In this document: one piece after another, positions 8,631 through 15,143 of the stretch
Layout of the letters: each line of letters begins with the position of its first letter
How positions within the stretch are numbered: the first letter of the stretch is position 1
Assembly (NCBI RefSeq): GCF_004022565.1
Contig: NZ_CP022987.1
Location: 1,550,001 to 1,614,000 of the forward strand
Source of the DNA: Pollutimonas thiosulfatoxidans
GTDB lineage: Bacteria > Pseudomonadota > Gammaproteobacteria > Burkholderiales > Burkholderiaceae_B
Length of the DNA: 64,000 nucleotides
Direction: 5' to 3'
Notes under the pieces: generated by a model
The model's database searches: none
The model's input: only the letters and a program-made list of their open reading frames with translations
What the model was told of the DNA's origin: nothing
Translations under genes and position numbers: made by a program

Positions 8631-9725
8631 TCAGGCATGGCTGCCGATCAGGGCATTTGCTGATTGCGTGACGGCAAGCCGCCGGTTCCGTACTGCCAGC
8701 GCCAAGCGCTCGAGCACCTGAACAGAGGTGTCCCAATCGATGCAGCCATCGGTAATGCTCTGCCCGTAAGTCAGCGACTGCCCAGGCACCAGATCCTGAC
8801 GCCCCCCGACCAGGTTGCTTTCGATCATGACGCCAAAAATACGCGCATCGCCCGCTTCCACCTGGTTGGCAACATCTTCCAATACCAGCGGCTGATTGGT
8901 GTAGTCCTTGTTGCTGTTCGCGTGGCTGGAGTCCACCATGATGCGGGCCTGCAGACCGGATTTGCTCATGGCCTGACCAGCAGCCTCGACATTCGCGGCG
9001 TCATAATTGGGCACTTTACCGCCGCGCAAGATCATATGGCAATCCTTGTTGCCCACGGTGGAAACGATGGCCGAATGACCGCCCTTGGTGACGGACAGGA
9101 AGTGGTGCGGCTGCGACGCGGCCTTGATGGCGTCGATGGCGATCTTGATGTTGCCATCCGTCCCGTTCTTGAAACCGACGGGGCACGACAGGCCCGAAGC
9201 CAGCTCGCGATGCACCTGACTTTCGGTCGTGCGCGCACCGATGGCGCCCCACGAGACCAGGTCGGCAATATATTGAGGTGTAATCATGTCCAGAAATTCG
9301 CATCCGGCAGGCAAACCCAATTGGTTCACGTCGATCAGCAGTTCGCGTGCTGTGCGCAAGCCCTGATTGATATTGAAGCTGCCGTCCAGGCCCGGGTCGT
9401 TGATCAGACCCTTCCAGCCAACCGTGGTGCGGGGCTTTTCAAAATAAACGCGCATGACGATTTCCAGATCAGCCTGGAAATGCTTGCGCTGCTCGAGCAA
9501 GCGCTTGGCGTACTCCATGGCGGCAACGGGGTTGTGTATGGAACACGGCCCGATCACCACCACGAGTCTATCGTCGGTACCTTCCAGAATGTCGTGTATG
9601 GCGTGGCGCGCGTCATAAACCGTGGCGGAGATGGCGGTCGTGCACGGGAACTCCCGCATGACGTGGGCTGGCGGGCTAAGTTCCTTGATTTCCCGGATTC
9701 GTAAATCATCTGTATTGTGCGACAC
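8631..9725 (-). CDS. aroG: 3-deoxy-7-phosphoheptulonate (DAHP) synthase, class I
   Basis: Condenses phosphoenolpyruvate and erythrose 4-phosphate to DAHP, the first step of the shikimate pathway. The 364-residue protein has the class I AroF/G/H core: VIGPCSIHNP, VYFEKPRTTVGWKGLINDP, WGAIGARTTESQVHRELASG, SCPVGFKNGTDG, the VTKGGHSAIV metal/PEP region, and DSSHANSNK. Feedback class cannot be set from sequence alone. The start is a GTG at 9725 with GGAG upstream. The 5' leader holds a Phe-rich peptide and a terminator (described separately), so expression should rise when charged tRNA-Phe is scarce. A Phe-responsive isozyme is therefore likely. It is divergent from ehuB. Confidence 0.95.
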   Translation of the reverse strand: MSHNTDDLRIREIKELSPPAHVMREFPCTTAISATVYDARHAIHDILEGTDDRLVVVIGPCSIHNPVAAMEYAKRLLEQRKHFQADLEIVMRVYFEKPRTTVGWKGLINDPGLDGSFNINQGLRTARELLIDVNQLGLPAGCEFLDMITPQYIADLVSWGAIGARTTESQVHRELASGLSCPVGFKNGTDGNIKIAIDAIKAASQPHHFLSVTKGGHSAIVSTVGNKDCHMILRGGKVPNYDAANVEAAGQAMSKSGLQARIMVDSSHANSNKDYTNQPLVLEDVANQVEAGDARIFGVMIESNLVGGRQDLVPGQSLTYGQSITDGCIDWDTSVQVLERLALAVRNRRLAVTQSANALIGSHA

Positions 9726-9762
9726 GGTCTTACTCCAGTTATTGCCACTTAAGCCAGGAACA

Positions 9763-9795
9763 AAAAAGCCGCCTAGCTGAAGCTGGCGGCTTTTT
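9763..9795 (-). terminator. Attenuator terminator in the aroG leader
   Basis: On the minus strand an 11-bp stem AAAAAGCCGCC / GGCGGCTTTTT is followed by a run of six T. It lies between the leader peptide stop (9814) and the aroG start (9725), so it would end transcription before aroG. The loop also contains AGCT-TC-AGCT, which lengthens the hairpin. Confidence 0.85.
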
Positions 9796-9847
9796 GGGAA
9801 TGTTTGCTTTTCTTTACTGCGTACAACGCTTCCCTTCCTCCACCAGC
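9782..9847 (-). promoter_or_regulatory. Antiterminator pairing segments of the aroG attenuator
   Basis: The transcript segment GCUGGUGG (9847-9840), inside the leader reading frame just after the Phe codons, can pair with CCGCCAGC (9789-9782), the 5' arm of the terminator. That gives eight base pairs with one G-U. A ribosome stalled on the Phe codons leaves the first segment free, so it can capture the terminator arm. A ribosome running to the stop at 9814 covers it and lets the terminator form. The pairing is visible in the sequence; the regulatory logic is inferred from classical amino-acid attenuators. Confidence 0.75.
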
Positions 9848-9900
9848 GGCTTTGGAAAAGAAAAAAAATAAAAGAAAAAAATGCTGAAAGTGCGTTGCAT
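9814..9900 (-). CDS. Phenylalanine leader peptide of aroG (28 residues)
   Basis: A short minus-strand frame upstream of aroG starts MQRTFSIFFFYFFSFPKP and then reads LVEEGKRCTQ to a TAA. Seven of the residues 5-15 are Phe and one is Tyr. The block FFFYFFSFP closely resembles FFFAFFFTFP of the E. coli pheA leader peptide PheL. No strong Shine-Dalgarno precedes the ATG at 9900, and an in-frame GTG at 9918 is an alternative start. Its role would be to sense charged tRNA-Phe through ribosome stalling, not to act as a protein. Downstream come an antiterminator segment and a terminator with a U run, which complete a standard attenuator. Confidence 0.85.
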   Translation of the reverse strand: MQRTFSIFFFYFFSFPKPLVEEGKRCTQ

Positions 9901-10016
9901 AGTCGTTGATGTTAGCACGCAGCTTCGGCTATGCCAACCACTAATTGCATGGCGGCGAGGACCGTAACTTGCTGACCACCACGCAAACGCCTCCTATGCT
10001 GATCATTCGCTCCAGA

Positions 10017-10046
10017 ATGTTAACACCCATATTAATTTGAGTTCAA
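10017..10046 (-). promoter_or_regulatory. Probable aroG promoter
   Basis: TTGAAC (10046-10041), 18 bases, then TAACAT (10022-10017) on the minus strand, about 110 bases before the leader peptide. The match to consensus is moderate. The -35 box overlaps the -35 box of the divergent ehuB promoter. Confidence 0.4.
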
Positions 10047-10066
10047 ATCATTTTGTGGTGTATGAT
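10037..10066 (+). promoter_or_regulatory. Probable ehuBCDA promoter
   Basis: TTGAGT (10037-10042), an 18-base spacer and TATGAT (10061-10066), 72 bases ahead of the ehuB ATG. The -35 box is the left half of the palindrome TTGA-GT-TCAA, whose right half is the -35 box of the divergent aroG promoter. Confidence 0.55.
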
Positions 10067-10138
10067 TTTTGCGTCTTAGCGATTTCGGACCAACGCTGCG
10101 GGGCGTCTTCGTCTTGCCAATCAGAATAAGGATATGCA

Positions 10139-11002
10139 ATGAAAACCACCCATAAAGCCTGCTCACTGCTTGCAAGCGCTGCACTGCTGATCGGAAGCAT
10201 GGCCGCCGCGCCCGCCATGTCAGCCACGCTGCAGCAAGTAAAGGACCGCGGTATGGTACGCATAGCGGTTGCCAACGAGATTCCCTACGGCTACATGGAC
10301 CTGGACGGTCAAGCCAAGGGTATGGGCCCAGACGTAGCCAAGCACGTGATAGAGCAACTTGGCATACACAAGATCGAATGGGTGACGACCAACTTCGGCT
10401 CTCTGATACCCGGCCTGCGAGCCAACCGCTTCGATATGGTCGCCGCCGAGATGGCGGTTTTGCCGCAGCGCTGTAAAGAGGTGCTGTTTTCCGAGCCCAA
10501 CAGCTCGTACGGCGAAGGCCTGCTGGTCGCCGCAGGCAATCCAGACAACGTCCACACGTATGAGGACTTCGCCGGCAATGACAAGAAGGTCGCAATCATG
10601 GCGGGCGCCGACCAGTTGGAAATGATGCAAGCACTGGGTGTTCCCGGCGAGCGCATGGTGACGATTTCCAATAATGCCGACGCTATTTCGACGGTATCCA
10701 CAGGACGGGCATCCGCGTATGCGGCCACCAGTCTTACCGTCAGCGAACTGGCTAAAAAGAGCGACAAAGTCGAAGCGGCCCAGAACTTCACCGACCCGGT
10801 CATCAATGGCGAACCGGCCCGAAGCTGGGGAGCGTTCACCTTCAGTGAGAACTCCGCCGACTTTCGCGACGCCTTTAACGTAGAACTGGCCAAATTCAAA
10901 CAGACCGAGGGCTGGAAGAAAACCATGGCTCACTACGGTTTCAGCGAAACTGACGCCACGGAATCCTTCGCCCGAACGACAGAACAATTGTGCGCTGAGT
11001 AA
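10139..11002 (+). CDS. ehuB: Ectoine/hydroxyectoine ABC transporter, substrate-binding protein
   Basis: Periplasmic binding protein of 287 residues with a Sec signal peptide (positive MKTTHK, a hydrophobic stretch, cleavage near APAMSA). It belongs to the amino-acid-binding family 3. The segments VRIAVANEIPYGYMD, FGSLIPGLRANRFDM, PQRCKEVLFSEP and AAGNPDNVHTYEDF resemble EhuB, the ectoine receptor of Sinorhizobium meliloti, more than general polar-amino-acid receptors. AAGGA precedes the ATG. It heads a tight operon with two permeases and an ATPase and lies beside the ectoine synthesis genes, which supports the substrate call. Import of ectoine as an osmoprotectant, or recapture of leaked ectoine, is the likely role. 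Confidence 0.87.
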   Translation: MKTTHKACSLLASAALLIGSMAAAPAMSATLQQVKDRGMVRIAVANEIPYGYMDLDGQAKGMGPDVAKHVIEQLGIHKIEWVTTNFGSLIPGLRANRFDMVAAEMAVLPQRCKEVLFSEPNSSYGEGLLVAAGNPDNVHTYEDFAGNDKKVAIMAGADQLEMMQALGVPGERMVTISNNADAISTVSTGRASAYAATSLTVSELAKKSDKVEAAQNFTDPVINGEPARSWGAFTFSENSADFRDAFNVELAKFKQTEGWKKTMAHYGFSETDATESFARTTEQLCAE

Positions 11003-11016
11003 GGCCAGGCCACGCC

Positions 11017-11688
11017 ATGGAATGGCTTAGCTACAGCACGCCGCTGCTGCAAGGCGCCTGGGTAACCATCCAGCTGACGGTTTATTCAACCATCCTGGGC
11101 GCCATTTTCGCCTTCGCGTGGGGCGTGGGCAAGCTGTCACACAACTGGGCCGTCAAAAGCATCTCGGTCTTCTTCATTGAAGTATTCCGGGGCACCTCGC
11201 TGCTGGTTCAACTATTTTGGCTGTACTTTGCCTTGCCCATTCTTGGGCAGGCGATCGGCATCGACCTGCGCCTGCCGCCAGTCGTCGCCGGCACGCTTGC
11301 CCTGGCATTGAATATCGGCGCCTACGGGGCCGAGGTCGTGCGTGGTGCCATACAGGCCGTGCCCGGCTCGCAACATGAGGCCGCTCAAGCGCTGGATTTC
11401 ACGCCGCGACAAACCTTGTGGCGTATTTCTTTGCCGCAGGCGATCCCTGAAATGATGCCCAGCTTTGGCAATCTGGCCGTACAGAACCTGAAGGATACGG
11501 CGCTGGTTTCCCTCATCAGCTTGGGTGACCTGGCCTTCCGGGCCGAGCAGATCCGCAATTTCACGCAGGACAGCGTCACGGTCTATACCCTGCTGCTGTT
11601 CATGTACTTTGGCATGGCCCTGGTGCTTACCGCCATCATGAAGCTGCTGGAGCGCTCGGTTGGGCGCTGGCGCGCGGGGAGGACCTGA
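11017..11688 (+). CDS. ehuC: Ectoine/hydroxyectoine ABC transporter, permease EhuC
   Basis: Inner-membrane permease of 223 residues from the His/Glu/Gln/Arg/opine family (HisM type). It has about five membrane helices, the FRGTSLLVQLFWLYFALP block near residue 60, and the EAA loop that contacts the ATPase: HEAAQALDFTPRQTLWRISLPQAIPEMMPSF (about residues 123-153). It starts 14 bases after ehuB and ends 2 bases before ehuD, so translation is probably coupled. The assignment to EhuC over EhuD follows gene order and neighbours; the two permeases are related. Confidence 0.83.
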   Translation: MEWLSYSTPLLQGAWVTIQLTVYSTILGAIFAFAWGVGKLSHNWAVKSISVFFIEVFRGTSLLVQLFWLYFALPILGQAIGIDLRLPPVVAGTLALALNIGAYGAEVVRGAIQAVPGSQHEAAQALDFTPRQTLWRISLPQAIPEMMPSFGNLAVQNLKDTALVSLISLGDLAFRAEQIRNFTQDSVTVYTLLLFMYFGMALVLTAIMKLLERSVGRWRAGRT

Positions 11689-11690
11689 CC

Positions 11691-12383
11691 ATGCTGTTTG
11701 GCATAGAGTGGGACACCACCAACGACTGGCTTTTCGCTGGTTCCATTTTGCCCATATTGCTCAAGGGCATGGTGGTAACCATCCAGGCCACGGTACTGGG
11801 CTTTTTTGTTGCCGCGGTGTTGGGTCTGGTGCTGGCCGCCTTGAAGTCGTCTTCCATACGGTTGATCTCGTGGCCGGCCCGGTTCATTACCGAGTTCATC
11901 CGCGACACCCCCCTGCTGGTGCAGTTGTTCTTCCTGTATTACGTATTACCCGAATACGGCATCGTGCTGCCCGCTTTCCTGACGGGCGCTCTGGCCTTGG
12001 GTGTGCAATACAGCGCCTATACCTCCGAGGTGTATCGCGCCGGTATCGAATCCATAGTGCGCGGTCAAACGGAAGCCGCACACGCGCTTGATCTATCGCC
12101 GCTACGCACTTTCAGCATCATTATTGTGCCCCAGGCCATACCGCGCATCATCCCGGCCCTGGGCAATTATCTGGTTTCGATCATGAAAGACGTGCCGGTG
12201 CTGTCGGTAGTCTCGGTGCTGGAAATGCTTAACGTGGCCAAGATCATCGGCGACCGGACTTTCAATTATCTGATTCCGCTCTCGATGGTGGGGGGCCTGT
12301 ACCTGATCATGACGCTGCTGGCGTCTGCGGGTGTGCGCTATCTGGATAACCGCCTGCCCAAAGAAGGACTGCCCTTGCGATGA
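11691..12383 (+). CDS. ehuD: Ectoine/hydroxyectoine ABC transporter, permease EhuD
   Basis: Second membrane permease of the importer, 230 residues, about five helices, pairing with EhuC. Visible family blocks are FIRDTPLLVQLFFLYYVLPEYG near residue 65 and the EAA loop AAHALDLSPLRTFSIIIVPQAIPRIIPALGNYL near residues 125-160. Its last four bases overlap the ehuA start (ATGA), a sign of coupled translation. As an HisM-type permease it could serve another solute; the ectoine assignment depends on EhuA, EhuB and the neighbouring ect genes. Confidence 0.83.
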   Translation: MLFGIEWDTTNDWLFAGSILPILLKGMVVTIQATVLGFFVAAVLGLVLAALKSSSIRLISWPARFITEFIRDTPLLVQLFFLYYVLPEYGIVLPAFLTGALALGVQYSAYTSEVYRAGIESIVRGQTEAAHALDLSPLRTFSIIIVPQAIPRIIPALGNYLVSIMKDVPVLSVVSVLEMLNVAKIIGDRTFNYLIPLSMVGGLYLIMTLLASAGVRYLDNRLPKEGLPLR

Positions 12384-13156
12384 ACGAGCCCATTATCAAA
12401 TTCGAAAAAGTCATCAAGCGTTTCGGCGAAGTTACCGTACTGGACGAACTCGATTTCAACGTACGCAAAGGCGAGAAGGTCACCATCATCGGGCCGTCGG
12501 GATCCGGCAAATCGACGGTGTTGCGCATTTTGATGACCCTGGAAACCATTAACGATGGCGTCATCCATGTGGCCGGCAAGCCGCTGTGGCATCAATATAA
12601 GGACGATCAGCTTGTGCCGGCCAGCGAGGCGCACCTGCGCGAGATGCGCAAGGAAATGGGCATGGTCTTCCAGCAGTTCAATTTGTTCCCGCACATGACG
12701 GTCAGGCGCAATATCACTGAAGCACCGGTCCATGTACTGGGCCTATCGAAAGAAAAAGCGAACCAGCGTGCCGAAGAGTACCTGGATCTGGTGGGACTGG
12801 CTGATCAGGCCGACAAGTTTCCGAGCCAACTTTCCGGCGGACAACAGCAACGCGTGGCGATCGCCCGCGCCCTTGCCATGAAGCCCAACATCATGCTGTT
12901 TGACGAACCCACCTCGGCGCTGGATCCGGAGCTGGTGGGTGAAGTATTGAACGTCATACAGCGGCTGGCTGGCGAACAAGACTTGACCATGCTGCTGGTA
13001 ACGCACGAAATGCAGTTTGCCAAGCAGATTTCGGATCGCGTCTGCTTCTTCGACAAAGGCCGTATCGTTGAAGAAGGCCCACCCGAGCAGGTATTCAAAG
13101 AGCCCAGAGAAGAGCGTACACAGGAGTTCCTGAAGGGTTTCATCAACCCGGATTAG
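12380..13156 (+). CDS. ehuA: Ectoine/hydroxyectoine ABC transporter, ATP-binding protein
   Basis: Cytoplasmic ATPase of 258 residues that powers the importer. Walker A GPSGSGKST is at residues 38-46, the signature LSGGQQQR near 150, Walker B IMLFDEP near 171, and the switch VTHEM near 212. LRILMTLETINDGVIHVAGKPLW is typical of EhuA and longer than in plain polar-amino-acid ATPases. The ATG overlaps the ehuD stop by four bases. The gene is last in the operon; the next feature is a large palindrome with a terminator-like hairpin. In S. meliloti the ehu genes precede ectoine breakdown genes, which are absent here. Confidence 0.87.
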   Translation: MNEPIIKFEKVIKRFGEVTVLDELDFNVRKGEKVTIIGPSGSGKSTVLRILMTLETINDGVIHVAGKPLWHQYKDDQLVPASEAHLREMRKEMGMVFQQFNLFPHMTVRRNITEAPVHVLGLSKEKANQRAEEYLDLVGLADQADKFPSQLSGGQQQRVAIARALAMKPNIMLFDEPTSALDPELVGEVLNVIQRLAGEQDLTMLLVTHEMQFAKQISDRVCFFDKGRIVEEGPPEQVFKEPREERTQEFLKGFINPD

Positions 13157-13206
13157 CGGGAGACGTCGGATGCCCGGACGGATTAGTATCTATTAACAAA
13201 CAGGCT

Positions 13207-13420
13207 GGGGTGGAGCAAGGCCATTCTGGCTTGATCCCCTGCGATCCCGGCTGAAGCCGGGATTTCCCGTTTAGCGGTCCCGGGCCGGGGGACGGGCGCG
13301 AACTTGAAAAAAACAGTCCCCCGGACTGTTTTTCCCTTCGGACAGCGCGCCCTCTTAGGCCCCCGTCCCGAAACCGCTAAACGGCGCGGCATAAGCGCCA
13401 GAATGGCCTTGCACCACCCC
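13207..13420. repeat. Large nested palindrome (second type, single copy in the window)
   Basis: The outer arms 13207-13230 and 13397-13420 are 24 bases each and complementary with one mismatch. Inside them lies a perfect 12-bp pair CCGTTTAGCGGT (13267-13278) with ACCGCTAAACGG (13373-13384), then GGGCGCG with CGCGCCC, and a central 11-bp hairpin at 13309-13333. A side hairpin GATCCCGGC-TGAA-GCCGGGATT is near 13243. The element fills much of the gap between ehuA and ectD. It shares its size (about 214 bp) and nested design with the three-copy family but not the 79-bp core. No gene is seen in it. Confidence 0.8.
13307..13333. terminator. Terminator-like hairpin at the centre of the palindrome
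   Basis: AAAAACAGTCC, loop CCC, GGACTGTTTTT, an 11-bp perfect stem bordered by A and T runs. It could stop transcripts from either side, mainly ehuBCDA read-through. The stem is less GC-rich than a typical terminator. Confidence 0.55.
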
Positions 13421-13519
13421 CGCCGGTACGATTGATTCACTACTCCTTCGGAGGCGTCTGGAGCTCTGCTGCGGCGAGAAACGAAGGCCCCCCTATCGCG
13501 CGTATGCTCATAACGCCAA

Positions 13520-13739
13520 GGCCTGGGGCGGGTGGGGCTGATTGGGCGTTTTAGGGCACGCCGGCGTCTGCGTCATGACGGGGAGGCAAGCCCGCGGCTG
13601 TTGGAGCAACGCGGGTGTCGGGGCGCTGCCCCGACGTTGCGACTTCCGCGGGCGCCCCGTCATGGCGCAGACGCCGGGAAGTTACGGCAAAGCCGTAACC
13701 GTGACCGTCTAGCCCAATCAGCCCCACCCGCCTCAGGCC
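13520..13739 (+). repeat. Giant palindromic intergenic repeat, copy 1
   Basis: The outer arms 13520-13547 and 13712-13739 are complementary over 28 bases with one mismatch. A second arm pair (about 13563-13583 and 13655-13675) reads GGCGTCTGCG / CGCAGACGCC. The conserved 79-bp core (13580-13658) is centred on GTCGGGGC-GCT-GCCCCGAC at 13617-13635. A small hairpin GTTACGGC-AAA-GCCGTAAC follows. The same core, about 90 percent identical by eye, occurs at 45435-45513 (reverse) and 46211-46289. No open frame of note is inside. Function unknown. Confidence 0.85.
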
Positions 13740-13765
13740 GGTTTAGAACACAACAAACAAAAACA

Positions 13766-13800
13766 CGGCACGCGATAAAAAACGCGTGCCGCCCTTTTTT
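13766..13800 (-). terminator. Terminator of the ect operon
   Basis: Directly after the ectD stop on the minus strand: stem CGGCACGCG / CGCGTGCCG (9 bp) followed by TGTTTTTGTTTG. Confidence 0.65.
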
Positions 13801-13803
13801 ACG

Positions 13804-14730
13804 TCAGACTGATGTCGTGGCGTTGGCCTCTTCAGGCACCAGAGCCTCAAAGCTGCTGCGCGTGGCGATATGCTCGGGACGCGGCGTCAGGCCATAGCGA
13901 GGCGCCTCCAGCGTGTTCTCGACGCTGTTGTAGACCATGAATACATTGGCACGAGGCCATGGCGAGATATTGCCGTTTGAACCGTGCATGGTATTGCAGT
14001 CAAAGAATACGACCGATCCGGCCTTGGCGGTCATGGCCTGTATCCCGCCCTGCTCCACCAACAGCTGCAAGCTCAGCGGGTCCGGCACGCCGTACTCCTG
14101 CTTCTTGAGCGACTTCTTGTAGTTCTCGTCGGGCGTCTCGCCCTGGCACGATATGAACTGCTGGTGTGAACCGGGCACCAGCATCAGCGGCCCGTTGCAG
14201 GCGTTGTTATCGGTCAACAGCACCGAGCAACTTAAGGCGCGCATGGCCGGCATGCCGTCCTCGACGTGCCAGGTTTCGAAGTCCGAGTGCCAGTAGAATT
14301 CTTTGCCCTTGAAGCCGGGCTTCATGTTGGCGCGGGACTGATGCATATAGACTTCCGAGCCCAGAATCTGTCGCGCGACGTTCAGCAGCCGCGGATCGCG
14401 CGCCAGCCTGGCGATGCGCTCGTTAAGCTGATGCACACGAAAGATGGACCTGACCGCATCACTGCCCGGTTCGGTGATGGCTTCTTCCATGGAAACAATC
14501 TGGGGATCGGCGCTCATGCGCTTGACCTCATCCATAAGCTCCTGGACTTCCTGCTCGGAAAATACATCTTCCAGCATCACGAAACCATTGCGTTCGTAGG
14601 AAGCCAGTTGCTGCGCCGGCAAGGCGTCAGCGTAATTGCCCCCGCCGTACACTACCGGATCGCGACGAGCGATGATCGCCGCCATCCGATCGGTACGAGA
14701 TACGTAAGGGTCTTTCATTGAAATATTCAT
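13804..14730 (-). CDS. ectD: Ectoine hydroxylase
   Basis: EctD converts ectoine to 5-hydroxyectoine using Fe(II), oxygen and 2-oxoglutarate. The 308-residue protein belongs to the phytanoyl-CoA dioxygenase superfamily. The EctD signature FYWHSDFETWHVEDGMPAMRA carries the iron ligands His148 and Asp150, and the third ligand is His249 in NTMHGSNGNISPW. Length is normal for EctD. It starts 17 bases after ectC, ends the minus-strand ectR-A-B-C-D run, and is followed by a terminator. Its presence means the cell can make hydroxyectoine, which is linked to heat, desiccation and late-growth protection. Confidence 0.95.
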   Translation of the reverse strand: MNISMKDPYVSRTDRMAAIIARRDPVVYGGGNYADALPAQQLASYERNGFVMLEDVFSEQEVQELMDEVKRMSADPQIVSMEEAITEPGSDAVRSIFRVHQLNERIARLARDPRLLNVARQILGSEVYMHQSRANMKPGFKGKEFYWHSDFETWHVEDGMPAMRALSCSVLLTDNNACNGPLMLVPGSHQQFISCQGETPDENYKKSLKKQEYGVPDPLSLQLLVEQGGIQAMTAKAGSVVFFDCNTMHGSNGNISPWPRANVFMVYNSVENTLEAPRYGLTPRPEHIATRSSFEALVPEEANATTSV

Positions 14731-14747
14731 TACTACTCCTCAAGAAC

Positions 14748-15143
14748 TCAGGCGGTATCCGTTACCAGCGGATAAACGCCCTTGTCATCGTGTACTTCCA
14801 GGCCTGTCAGGGGAGGATTGAAGACGCAGATGACACGTAGCGGCTTTGTGCCGCCCCGCAGCCAGTGTTCGTCGTTCTCATCCAAGGCATAAACCACGCC
14901 TGGGCCCAATGCATATTTTTTGCCATCGGCGATGGTTTCGATCTCGCCATCGCCTTCGACGCACCACACCGCTTCCAGATGGTTCTGGTAATGGATGTGT
15001 GTTTCCGTTCCCGGAAAAATGACCGTCTCATGGAACGAGAAGCCCATGCCGTCTTTTTTAAGCAGTACCCGGCGACTTAGCCATGTTTCGGTTCGGACCT
15101 CCTGGTCCGTCCCGATAATGTCATTAACGTTTCTGACGATCAT
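14748..15143 (-). CDS. ectC: Ectoine synthase
   Basis: EctC closes N-gamma-acetyl-diaminobutyrate into ectoine. It is a 131-residue cupin with the family N-terminus MIVRNVNDIIGTDQEV. The cupin core holds FHETVIFPGTETHIHYQNHLEAVWCVEGDGEIE, with the conserved Glu and His metal region, and YALDENDEHWLRGG toward the end. Its ATG overlaps the ectB stop by four bases (15140-15143), so the two are probably translated together. The C-terminus is slightly longer than many EctC proteins and less conserved. Pathway and neighbours leave little doubt. Confidence 0.96.
   Translation of the reverse strand: MIVRNVNDIIGTDQEVRTETWLSRRVLLKKDGMGFSFHETVIFPGTETHIHYQNHLEAVWCVEGDGEIETIADGKKYALGPGVVYALDENDEHWLRGGTKPLRVICVFNPPLTGLEVHDDKGVYPLVTDTA

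Noticed and set aside
9941..10006. A 21-codon frame (MISIGGVCVVV...) with AGGAGG inside, ahead of the aroG Phe leader
   Set aside because: It contains no Phe run and no conserved feature; the AGGAGG could serve a GTG at 9982, but nothing supports a function.
10139..13156. Reading of the ABC importer as a plain polar-amino-acid transporter
   Set aside because: Family level allows it, but EhuA- and EhuB-type segments and the neighbouring ect genes favour ectoine.
13207..13739. CRISPR array or tandem repeats
   Set aside because: Repeats are inverted and nested, with no regular spacer pattern and no cas genes.
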